NCBI RefSeq assembly: GCF_039540515.1
Contig: NZ_BAABFA010000015.1
Span: forward strand, 129,337-193,336
Reading direction: 5' to 3'
DNA length: 64,000 nucleotides
From: Nemorincola caseinilytica
GTDB lineage: Bacteria > Bacteroidota > Bacteroidia > Chitinophagales > Chitinophagaceae
Shown: one piece after another, positions 36,538 through 43,556 of the stretch
Layout of the letters: every line of letters starts with the position of its first letter
How positions within the stretch are numbered: position 1 is the first letter of the stretch
Position numbers and translations under genes: made by a program
Notes under the pieces: model-generated
Told to the model about the DNA's origin: nothing
Database searches by the model: none
Seen by the model: the letters and a program-made list of their open reading frames with translations, nothing else

Positions 36538-37548
36538 ATGGATATCTATGTTATGACAGAGAAGACCAACGACCGGAAAACAGGAAGGAAGCCGATATCG
36601 CTAAAGGGTATGTGGCGATCGCTGAAAGATGCCGTAACGGCCATGGGCGATGATAAGGTAATGAAGCTGAGCGGATCGCTTGCCTACTATACCGTTTTTT
36701 CGATGGGGCCACTGCTGGTGGTCATCATATCGCTGTGCAGCCTGTTCTTTGCGCGCGATGCCGTGGAAGGGCAGGTATATGCTGTACTGCGCGATTTTGT
36801 AGGCAGCGATACTGCCCTGCAGCTACAGGATATAATAAAGAATGCGGCCATAGGCAATAAGAGCACAACAGCGGCCATAATAGGTGGTGTGACCCTGCTG
36901 ATAGGCGCTACAACGGTATTTGCAGAGATACAGGACTCTATAAACGGTATATGGGGCCTGAAGCCCAAACCAAAGAAAGGCCTGCTGATAATGCTGCGCA
37001 ACCGGCTGATGTCGTTCTCGGTGATAATAGGGCTGGGTTTCATACTGCTGGTGTCGCTGGCCATAACGGGGGTGATAGAGAGCATCAGTACCCGGGTGCA
37101 GCTCTATTTTCCGCAGGTGACGGTGGTGGTGTTCTACATCATCAATCTATCGCTATCCTTCATTATCAGTGTGTTCATTTTTGCGGTCATCTTCAAGGTG
37201 CTGCCCGATGCCCATATAAAGTGGCGCGATGTGGTGGTAGGCGCTTTTGCGACCGCTATATTGTTCCTGATAGGGAAGTTCGGTATATCGCTCTATATAT
37301 CACAGACCAAGGTGGGTAGTACCTATGGCGCAGCAGGATCGCTGGTGATACTGCTGGTATGGGTCTACTATTCGTCTATGATACTGTACCTGGGCGCCGA
37401 ATTCACGAAGGCATATGCCATACAGTTCGGGTCGGAGATACATCCCAACGACTATGCTGTGACCACCAAACAGGTAGAGATAGAGACAGGACATAAGAGC
37501 GTACAGGAGAAAGAGCAGGTGACCGTTGTGAAGAAACATGTGCCATGA
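36538..37548 (+). CDS. YihY/BrkB family inner-membrane protein
   Basis: A 336-residue protein with six transmembrane segments between about residues 45 and 295, the LAYYTVFSMGPLL motif in the first one, and IGATTVFAEIQDSINGIWG, the usual YihY conserved loop. The C-terminal ~45 residues are hydrophilic. Formerly mis-assigned as RNase BN; the function of the family is unknown, and membrane-stress or transport roles have been suggested. The start could be the fifth codon later (MTEKTND). Single gene. Confidence 0.9.
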   Translation: MDIYVMTEKTNDRKTGRKPISLKGMWRSLKDAVTAMGDDKVMKLSGSLAYYTVFSMGPLLVVIISLCSLFFARDAVEGQVYAVLRDFVGSDTALQLQDIIKNAAIGNKSTTAAIIGGVTLLIGATTVFAEIQDSINGIWGLKPKPKKGLLIMLRNRLMSFSVIIGLGFILLVSLAITGVIESISTRVQLYFPQVTVVVFYIINLSLSFIISVFIFAVIFKVLPDAHIKWRDVVVGAFATAILFLIGKFGISLYISQTKVGSTYGAAGSLVILLVWVYYSSMILYLGAEFTKAYAIQFGSEIHPNDYAVTTKQVEIETGHKSVQEKEQVTVVKKHVP

Positions 37549-37661
37549 TAACCTAATACCATCAATGTGAGATTTTTATAACTAACGAGTGAAGGTTCAT
37601 AACGATCTGCGCGTATATACATGCGACCTTCGTATAAGAAGATAACACTACAAACACACAG

Positions 37662-38222
37662 ATGTATTTTATGAAAAAGAGTATCGTATATATGGTGGCT
37701 TTATTGCCGATGATATGGCTGGGTTCTTGCAAGGATGCCGACACCCCTGCCGAGGAACATAATGAACAAGCGTTCAACAATACTGACATGGAACGCGATG
37801 CGGATTTTGTGATGAAGGCCGCTACAGCAAGCATGGCAGAGATAGAGCTGGGCAACCTGGCCATGGCCAATGGCGCACTGCCGGAGGTGAAACAGTTCGG
37901 CCAGACGATGGTGACCGACCATACTGCAGCTAACGAAGAACTGAGAGCCGCAGCACAGCCTAAGAACATAGCGCTGCCTGTAGCGCCCACCGATGCACAA
38001 CTGAAGAAGGCAGAAGAGCTGCGCGGCAAAACAGGCGCCGACTTTGATAAGGACTATATAGACCTGATGGTAAAGGACCATAAGGATGTGATAGATGCCT
38101 TTGAGAAAGAGGCGGAAAAAGGCAATGACCCCGACCTGAAAACATGGGCAGGAGCAAAACTACCTGCATTGCGCCATCATTTGCAAATGGCAGAGGAACT
38201 GCAGCAACGACTAAAAAAATAA
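37662..38222 (+). CDS. DUF4142 domain lipoprotein
   Basis: A 186-residue protein with a lipobox LGSC (Cys at residue 23; residue 20 if translation starts at the third-codon Met, 37671), so it is probably a lipoprotein. The mature part is four-helix ferritin-like DUF4142: DADFVMKAATASMAEIELG, KQFGQTMVTDHTAANEEL, DKDYIDLMVKDHKDVIDAF and LPALRHHLQMAEEL, with conserved His residues that might bind metal. Family members often rise under stress or stationary phase; this is family knowledge, not shown here. Followed by a terminator. Confidence 0.88.
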   Translation: MYFMKKSIVYMVALLPMIWLGSCKDADTPAEEHNEQAFNNTDMERDADFVMKAATASMAEIELGNLAMANGALPEVKQFGQTMVTDHTAANEELRAAAQPKNIALPVAPTDAQLKKAEELRGKTGADFDKDYIDLMVKDHKDVIDAFEKEAEKGNDPDLKTWAGAKLPALRHHLQMAEELQQRLKK

Positions 38223-38266
38223 TAGGGTGAGCGATGAGCGAGACCTCAACAAATGGTCTCGTTAAG

Positions 38267-38300
38267 AGTGGCCGGCCGTCTGACCGGCTACTTTGTTTTT
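38267..38300 (+). terminator. Terminator of the DUF4142 gene
   Basis: Nine paired bases (AGTGGCCGG / CCGGCTACT, one G-T wobble), 8-nt loop and a T-rich tail. A second hairpin, CGAGACC/GGTCTCG, precedes it at about 38240. Confidence 0.7.
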
Positions 38301-38420
38301 ATAGTGTTTCCAAGACCAAGCGTATCGTAAGTGCCTTACTACAATGAACACTCAGGAATACACAAGCAACACCAGCAGTATCAGAACGGCGCAAGATGCA
38401 TGGCTCGCTTTCTTTTACAA

Positions 38421-38443
38421 AAGTGGTCCCATATTGACCACTT
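38421..38443 (-). terminator. Probable terminator hairpin after the L7/L12-like gene
   Basis: AAGTGGTC and GACCACTT with a 7-nt loop, 12 nt beyond the minus-strand stop codon, followed by a short T-rich stretch. Confidence 0.6.
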
Positions 38444-38454
38444 CGTTCGTAAGG

Positions 38455-38727
38455 TCATGTGAGTGAACGGGCTGCCACCACCTCAGCTTCAGCCCCCGTA
38501 GCCCTAAGCTGCCCGGCCAGCTCTTCCGCCTTTTCCAGCGTTGCATCATGCAGTATGTGACATGGCGCCCTATCCACGGCATCGCTGGCCTCTATCAGGC
38601 TCATTGTCGTGAATTCTTTTAGCACTTTTATTACCTCCAGTTTATTATTTCCACTCACTTTTTTCAGGATCACATTATATAGTGTTTCGCCGTTCGCCTG
38701 CCCGGCGAGTGTTATTCTGTCTGTCAT
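38455..38727 (-). CDS. Free-standing ribosomal protein L7/L12 C-terminal-domain-like protein
   Basis: 90 residues with the ATG start at 38727 (MTDRITLAG). An in-frame TTG ten codons upstream (38757) is an alternative. The fold pattern of the L7/L12 C-terminal domain is visible: strand TLYNVILKKV, then NNKLEVIKVLKEFTTMSLIEASDAVDRAP (helix-turn-helix region contacting translation GTPases in true L7/L12), then EKAEELAGQLRATGAEAEVV. It lacks the L7/L12 dimerisation domain and hinge, so it cannot replace RplL. Similar stand-alone domains exist in bacteria; function unknown. Confidence 0.75.
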   Translation of the reverse strand: MTDRITLAGQANGETLYNVILKKVSGNNKLEVIKVLKEFTTMSLIEASDAVDRAPCHILHDATLEKAEELAGQLRATGAEAEVVAARSLT

Positions 38728-38881
38728 TTTGTTGCTTTTAGTAGCGTCTGTCGACAATTACAGGCTTCATATGTCCGAAGATATTAATTTTCATCGACCA
38801 TACGGCCAATATGGATAAAGCCTTTAGCATATCCTATCAACCATTTTGGGCTATATATCTACAAAGCAAGCAAGAACAGAA

Positions 38882-38910
38882 CACCCTGCAAGGTGATGCC
38901 CTGCAGGGTG
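38882..38910. repeat. Hairpin and 15-bp direct repeat in the 38.8 kb gap
   Basis: CACCCTGCA and TGCAGGGTG are separated by 11 nt. Read on the minus strand, two 15-mers GCATCACC(C/T)TGCAGG stand in tandem. No U tract. It lies between the two-gene unit ending at 39003 and the promoter region of the L7/L12-like gene. Confidence 0.6.
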
Positions 38911-39002
38911 ATGCAAATGTGGTAGCTCTTTATATGGCTGTATAGCTACCTGTCGTCGTTGTTCCCGGCCGTGTGTAGTAACCATCCGGTCTTTTAATAT
39001 CC

Positions 39003-39287
39003 TCATCCTTCCGGCATGTGGCGCATAAGGCGCACGGTGCCTGTATAATTGTTGCCATCGGCCGGTGCATTCTCTATGGTACATATGTTCATCGTTATCT
39101 CGTCCTTGTGTTCCAGCTCGGTGAGCAGGGAAACGAGGTCGGACACGGATATGTCCAGTATGGCGGCCAAGCTCTCTATACTGATACCGGTATGGCCGGC
39201 ATAGTTGTCTATAGACCCGAGTTTCTGTAGTACTGTCGCGGCATTCATGATAGTGATGTGGTCTATTCGTTCGAATTTGATGTTCAT
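39003..39287 (-). CDS. Small hypothetical protein, helical (possible winged-helix)
   Basis: 94 residues, no family recognised. The N-terminal half (NAATVLQKLGSIDNYAGHTG, then ISIESLAAILDISVSDLVSLL) has the spacing of a winged-helix or DprA/MarR-like helix-turn-helix; the second half has short strands ending in GTVRLMRHMPEG. Only 3 nt separate its start from the stop codon of the gene at 39291-39539, so the two are almost certainly co-transcribed. Confidence 0.6.
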   Translation of the reverse strand: MNIKFERIDHITIMNAATVLQKLGSIDNYAGHTGISIESLAAILDISVSDLVSLLTELEHKDEITMNICTIENAPADGNNYTGTVRLMRHMPEG

Positions 39288-39290
39288 CGT

Positions 39291-39539
39291 TTATAGACTG
39301 AGCAGGGCAGCATTGTTATATATGTCATTGCGCAGCAGCTCGTCGTCGGCATGTACTTCTATGCTTATCTCGTCTGCTTCCATTTTGGTACGGGCCATCA
39401 GTTTTATCTCGGCCCTTTTGCCTTCTGCATCGTACTGTCTTAGTGTGTTCTTGAATGTCCTCAATTTTGAATTGAAGCGTTTCTGTGAATGCTCATTGCC
39501 ATAATTAAGGCTTATCACAGTTAAAAATATGTTCTTCAT
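39291..39539 (-). CDS. Small hypothetical cytoplasmic protein
   Basis: 82 residues with the start at 39539 (MKNIFLTVISLNYG); the in-frame extension to 39632 crosses a perfect hairpin and is unlikely. Charged and helical (QKRFNSKLRTFKNTLRQYD, KRAEIKLMARTKMEADEIS). No signal peptide and no recognised family. First gene of a two-gene unit with 39003-39287. Confidence 0.6.
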   Translation of the reverse strand: MKNIFLTVISLNYGNEHSQKRFNSKLRTFKNTLRQYDAEGKRAEIKLMARTKMEADEISIEVHADDELLRNDIYNNAALLSL

Positions 39540-39818
39540 CGTAGTGGTATTTGGTAAGTTCGATAAATGGTCGTTCCTCGTATTTTGATACGGATGGCAG
39601 AACTTCTGTTCCGTTATCTGTATCCAGAACATAAAAATGTTCTGACCTGCCTGTGGTTGTAGCTGTGTTTCCTCTGCTGTACCGGGCCTATTGTTTTTTC
39701 TTTATCGCTTATACCTGGTCTGTTCTATCCCGATCATTCTCATTTCCCGGAACCATTTTTTGCCTGTATGGCAGTGTCCCTTTGTTCGTTCTACGTCATT
39801 TATGACGCTCCTGTCGCG
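39540..39818. other. Intergenic region with an 8-bp hairpin
   Basis: CAGAACAT-AAAA-ATGTTCTG at 39625-39644 is a perfect hairpin, perhaps a terminator of the YciE-like gene or an operator for the small two-gene unit. CGTCAT-TT-ATGACG at about 39793 is a second, smaller one. Nothing coding was seen. Confidence 0.5.
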
Positions 39819-40418
39819 TTAGTGGTCGTCGTCTGTTAGTGGTGCATCGCCGACGGTGGGGTGTATACGGGTATCGGCTATATCGGCCAGTTCTATGTCG
39901 GTATACTCCCTTTCGCGCAGTATATCTTCCAGTATGCAGGCGGCCTCGCTGTGGCCCAATGCATGGGCGGCATATACGAGGTCGTTGTAGGTGGCTATGC
40001 CATATTGCTCCATACGCTGTGCAAACAGTATAAGGCCTGCATCGCGGGTGGTAGAGTGTTCGGGGGTCTCTGCTATCAGCTTTTCGGTATCGTGCTCCAT
40101 AGAGGCGACCGATGCATTCTTGCGGGCCTCTGCAGTGCTGCCTAGCATCGTGAACACCCGTTCCAGTTTCTTCAGGTGCCTTTTAGAAGCATGGCGAATA
40201 TCTTTCAGCGTGTTCTGTACCAGGCCGGTAGTGGCTGCGCTGTACATACGCTGCAGTACGGCCGCAAAGTGCTGCTCGGCGCCATAAATGTCTTTCAGCA
40301 GGGACAGAAACATATGGCGGAACGTGTCTCTGTCGGTCCTGGGATCGGGCAGGGCAATGGCCATACCCGGGCGGTGTGGTGCGCCATTGGGGCCTTGATG
40401 TGGTCTGTTCGTTCTCAT
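39819..40418 (-). CDS. YciE/DUF892-family ferritin-like protein
   Basis: 199 residues from the ATG at 40418 (MRTNRPHQG); a TTG 18 codons upstream would add an atypical tail. After a Pro/Gly-rich N-terminus, the DUF892 four-helix bundle runs from ~35 to 185: FRHMFLSLLKDIYGAEQHFA, KDIRHASKRHLKKLERVFTML, GLILFAQRMEQYGIATYNDLVYAAHALGH (read in pieces) with Glu/His positions that could form a di-iron site. YciE-like proteins are stress-associated in enterobacteria, role unclear. Monocistronic. Confidence 0.85.
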   Translation of the reverse strand: MRTNRPHQGPNGAPHRPGMAIALPDPRTDRDTFRHMFLSLLKDIYGAEQHFAAVLQRMYSAATTGLVQNTLKDIRHASKRHLKKLERVFTMLGSTAEARKNASVASMEHDTEKLIAETPEHSTTRDAGLILFAQRMEQYGIATYNDLVYAAHALGHSEAACILEDILREREYTDIELADIADTRIHPTVGDAPLTDDDH

Positions 40419-40475
40419 AGCAATGCGGGTTTTAATGTTTTCGCCTATAGTGCGGTCCTGTCCCGTAGACAATTG

Positions 40476-40489
40476 TCTATCATGGACTT
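40476..40489. promoter_or_regulatory. 14-bp palindrome upstream of the YciE-like gene
   Basis: TAGACAATTGTCTA is a perfect dyad about 60 nt upstream of the start. The minus-strand word AATTGTCTAC recurs, with one change, upstream of the L7/L12-like gene near 38748. Confidence 0.35.
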
Positions 40490-40643
40490 TTGTATATCTT
40501 TCTAGTGGGGCGTACTACAAAGATCATCTGCATATGGCGTTTTTGCGTTACACAACGTACCTTTGTTGTTACATAAATCCCACATTTTCCGAACATTCCG
40601 GCTTCTATATGAGGTAAGTATGCAGGTAGACGGGCGGCGGCGG

Positions 40644-41858
40644 TCAGAATAGTGAGAGTTGAGAGGCAGTGACTGGTGCTGAGGGAGGCAGGGCTTTCCC
40701 CATGACGGTACGGCCACCGTACTTCCACGAGTCTTTGCGCTCCTGTTCGATCAGTTCTTCGAACCTGCGGTTATCGGGTACTATGTCCTTTTCCAGTAGC
40801 TGTGCGGCTTTTGAGAGGCCTTTTATGGCATCGCTTTTGTCTGTATTACCCAGTTTTGCCCGCTCTATGGCGGTGCGAAGGGTATGTATGGCCTCATCGT
40901 AGACGATGGTGGGCACGGGGAAGGGATGGCCGTCCTTGCCGCCATGCGCGAAGGAGAATCGGGCAGGGTCGTCGAAGCGGGAGGGTGTGCCGTGTATGAC
41001 CTCGGATACCAACACCAGCGACCGCAGGGTGCGAGGGCCAAGCCCCTCTAGCAGCAGGAGTGATGCCATATCCGGTCCCCGGCGCTCATGGGCTACGGCA
41101 AGCACCCCTGCCAGCCGCTTGAGGTCCACATCTTTCCGCTTTACATCGTGGTGGCGGGGCATGAGTATCTTCCGGATCTCGGACATCAGTTTTTCGGGCG
41201 GTTCCTGCACCAGTTGCAGCACGCCCGACCGTGTGCCGGCGGCCTGCCTGTCGGTAATATTGAGTATGGGGCCTTGCTGTTGCCCGTAGATAAAAGTATG
41301 CGGCTCTTCGGTAAAAGAGCGGATAGCAGGTGAGTGCCAGTGGTACCTACGCGCCATGCCATTGGCATCGTTCATGCCCTGCTGTATAACGGCCCAGTCG
41401 CCGTCGGCGCTGAGGATGAAGGAGTGCAGGTATATGTTGTAACCATCCTGTATGCCGGTATTATCGACCTTGGCAGTGAGCCTGCTGTTGCGGGCGAGTG
41501 CGGAACCGTCGAGGCCGGTAGCGTCGGCTATCCGCTGCAGTTCGGCGGGTGTCTCGCGCGAGTGTTTGCCCTTGCCGCCGCAGATGTATATGCCCAGCTC
41601 GTGCGCGCGCTCGTTCACAGTACGTTTAAGGGCGCCCAGTACAGATGTGGTGATGCCGGATGAGTGCCAGTCCATACCCAATACACAGCCCAGCGCCTGG
41701 AACCATGCCGGATGGCTGATGCGCTGCAGGAAGGCAGCACGGCCATATTCATGCACTATGGCCTCGGTGATGGCAACACCCAGCTTGCCCATACGAGTAT
41801 ATAGCCAGGGTGGTACCTTGCCATAGTGCAACGGCATATCTGCATACGAACGTTCCAT
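40644..41858 (-). CDS. DUF763 protein with helix-hairpin-helix motif and C-terminal clamp-binding motif
   Basis: A 404-residue protein matching DUF763 throughout: MPLHYGKVPPWLYTRMGKLG at the N-terminus, GMDWHSSGITTSVLGALKR, CGGKGKHSRETP, then YHWHS. Near residues 285-300 LLLEGLGPRTLRSLVLVSE resembles a DNA-binding helix-hairpin-helix. The last five residues are QLSLF, an exact match to the bacterial beta sliding-clamp binding consensus QL(S/D)LF. DUF763 has no established function and is best known from archaea; the two motifs together suggest a DNA replication or repair role. Transcribed alone. The box at 41864 ends 5 nt before the start. Confidence 0.85.
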   Translation of the reverse strand: MERSYADMPLHYGKVPPWLYTRMGKLGVAITEAIVHEYGRAAFLQRISHPAWFQALGCVLGMDWHSSGITTSVLGALKRTVNERAHELGIYICGGKGKHSRETPAELQRIADATGLDGSALARNSRLTAKVDNTGIQDGYNIYLHSFILSADGDWAVIQQGMNDANGMARRYHWHSPAIRSFTEEPHTFIYGQQQGPILNITDRQAAGTRSGVLQLVQEPPEKLMSEIRKILMPRHHDVKRKDVDLKRLAGVLAVAHERRGPDMASLLLLEGLGPRTLRSLVLVSEVIHGTPSRFDDPARFSFAHGGKDGHPFPVPTIVYDEAIHTLRTAIERAKLGNTDKSDAIKGLSKAAQLLEKDIVPDNRRFEELIEQERKDSWKYGGRTVMGKALPPSAPVTASQLSLF

Positions 41859-41863
41859 TTATG

Positions 41864-41871
41864 CAAAGTTG
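41864..41871 (-). promoter_or_regulatory. -7-like box CAACTTTG of the DUF763 gene
   Basis: One mismatch to TAnnTTTG on the minus strand, followed by C, only 5 nt from the ATG. Another leaderless candidate. Confidence 0.45.
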
Positions 41872-41938
41872 CTGAAATGTGCGGGTGTACCCCTCTTGCC
41901 TACTGAAAATGTGGATAAGATATGGTAGGTATAGCATA

Positions 41939-41967
41939 GAAGAGGCGCTCCGCAAGAGCGCCTCTTC
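41939..41967. terminator. Hairpin after the first T9SS paralogue
   Basis: GAAGAGGCGCTC pairs with GAGCGCCTCTTC around CGCAA; 12 bp, GC-rich, weak U tract. It separates the minus-strand T9SS gene from the DUF763 gene. Confidence 0.6.
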
Positions 41968-41992
41968 TGCAATGTAGTATATGGTAATGTAC

Positions 41993-43384
41993 CTAGTGCA
42001 TCACCGCTATGCGGCCGGTCTTTCTCTGGCCCTGTGCAGATACAGAGTAAGAATACATACCGGCAGGCAGTGTAGCGGTATTGAAAGTGGCTTTGCCCTG
42101 CGATACACCCGTTATGCTGCGTGTGGCTACCACCTGGCCCACCATGTTATACAGGTTAACGGTGACATCGGCGGTGGCAGAGAGTGTGAATGGTATATTC
42201 ACCTCGCCGGTAGAGGGGTTAGGGTAAGCATCGGCATCTATTGTGCCGGTCACCTCGCGCACGCTTACATCAGATACTATACCGCAGGTAGGGCATACCA
42301 CACGGAAGTCGATAACAGGGTATTGCAGTGTGCTGGCAGAGCCACCGGTAGCGCTCCAGAACCACAGGGGTATGTACTGGCCGCCCCAGCCAAGAGCTGT
42401 ATCGGGCAGTGTCTTGAACATGCCATTGTTGCGGTCATCTACGCTATATGTAGCGAACTGTGGTACAGAAGCCGTACCCCTGAAACAGGTGAAGGGGCGG
42501 AACATATTGTACTTGTAACCCATGGTAGCACCGAACACAGTATCGTGCGGGGTGAAGGCAGGGTCGCCGCTGATGAAGGACACGCTGGCGCCGAGCATAT
42601 TGCCTGCAGGTATATTGACATCGGAGAGGCGGATAGCGGCCATAAAAGTGCCATCGGCAAGGGTATCGCCCCAGGCAGGTGATGTACCACTATTATCGAG
42701 CAGTACGTCTTTTACTATCACATTTACGCCGGTGGCCCTATTGGTGGCGGGATCGTAATGCAGGCGGTAGGTCTTCATGGTATCGCCTGCAGATAGGCCG
42801 TAGCGGGTCACCACTGAGGGGTTACCGGTCTTGGCCAGGTACACATCATCGGTAGATGTGAGGCCGGGGCCATATGCAAAGGCTATACGCAGTGTATCTA
42901 CCACGGTGGTCTTTGTGGGGTTGAAGCCATAGATGCCGAACACCCTTACAGAGTCTACCATATATGCATCGGTAGGGGTCACCTTCATAAGGCCGTTATA
43001 ATACACAACATTGTTGAAGCCGCTGTATGCGGGGTCTGTAGTAGTGCCGAGCGATACCGAGCGGTTGTGGTGCCACTCTGTGCCGCTGGTACCTGAATAG
43101 GCCATTACGGCCATAGTATCGTTCCAGGCATACTGTGAGAAGTAGGCAGCAGAACTGGAGGATGCGGCCTCGTTGGTAAAGAAATAGTCGGAATAGCTAT
43201 ACCAGCGCGGAGAGGTAGCGGTGGTCTTGCGGGCCACGTTGTTGTTGGTCTGCGGTTTTGCAGCGCGGAAGGCGGCCGTGTTCACATCGCCCTGCTGGGG
43301 TGTGGCCATGCTAAGGGTGCGTTCCTGAGCGTGGGCAATGGTAGCAAACATGCCTGCTGTAAAGAGTAAAAGTTTTCCTTTCAT
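41993..43384 (-). CDS. T9SS type A secreted protein (paralogue of the 43557 gene)
   Basis: 463 residues with the start at 43384 (MKGKLLLFTAGMFATIAHAQ), which gives a signal peptide; the 19-residue in-frame extension does not. The body shares blocks with its neighbour: DTMAVMAYSGT/DTLAQIAGT, GFNNVVYYNGLMKVT, VDTLRIAFAYGPG, NNSGTSPAWGDT, and VCPTCGIV before the C-terminal domain. The end (AYPNPSTGEVNIPFTLS, LYNMVGQVVATRSI, PAGMYSYSVS) is a type A sorting domain. No known catalytic motif; the folded part is probably beta-sandwich. It is followed by a GC-rich hairpin. Confidence 0.85.
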   Translation of the reverse strand: MKGKLLLFTAGMFATIAHAQERTLSMATPQQGDVNTAAFRAAKPQTNNNVARKTTATSPRWYSYSDYFFTNEAASSSSAAYFSQYAWNDTMAVMAYSGTSGTEWHHNRSVSLGTTTDPAYSGFNNVVYYNGLMKVTPTDAYMVDSVRVFGIYGFNPTKTTVVDTLRIAFAYGPGLTSTDDVYLAKTGNPSVVTRYGLSAGDTMKTYRLHYDPATNRATGVNVIVKDVLLDNSGTSPAWGDTLADGTFMAAIRLSDVNIPAGNMLGASVSFISGDPAFTPHDTVFGATMGYKYNMFRPFTCFRGTASVPQFATYSVDDRNNGMFKTLPDTALGWGGQYIPLWFWSATGGSASTLQYPVIDFRVVCPTCGIVSDVSVREVTGTIDADAYPNPSTGEVNIPFTLSATADVTVNLYNMVGQVVATRSITGVSQGKATFNTATLPAGMYSYSVSAQGQRKTGRIAVMH

Positions 43385-43425
43385 TGTGTGATGTTTTTTG
43401 TAGTTAAAGATAGGTTTTTGTAAAA

Positions 43426-43442
43426 GGTGATAAAATATCACC
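43426..43442 (-). promoter_or_regulatory. Dyad upstream of the T9SS paralogue promoter
   Basis: GGTGATA-AAA-TATCACC, a perfect 7-bp dyad, lies 13 nt upstream of a TATCTTTA box (43405-43412, minus strand). It may be an operator. Confidence 0.35.
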
Positions 43443-43493
43443 CATAAACATCAAATATCATACCAAAGGAGCTGCGAATGGCCTGTGTCGCAT

Positions 43494-43532
43494 AAAAAAA
43501 CGAAAGCAACAGGTGATCCTGTTGCTTTCGTT
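43494..43532 (-). terminator. Terminator of the 43557 gene
   Basis: On the minus strand a 15-bp stem (AACGAAAGCAACAGG / CCTGTTGCTTTCGTT) with a 4-nt loop leads into seven T residues. Confidence 0.92.
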
Positions 43533-43556
43533 CGGTATGAAATCGTGCGTTAAAGC

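Noticed and set aside
38728..38757. TTG-started N-terminal extension of the L7/L12-like protein (and the similar one at 40419-40472)
   Set aside because: In both cases an in-frame ATG gives the normal domain start and the extension covers upstream regulatory sequence.
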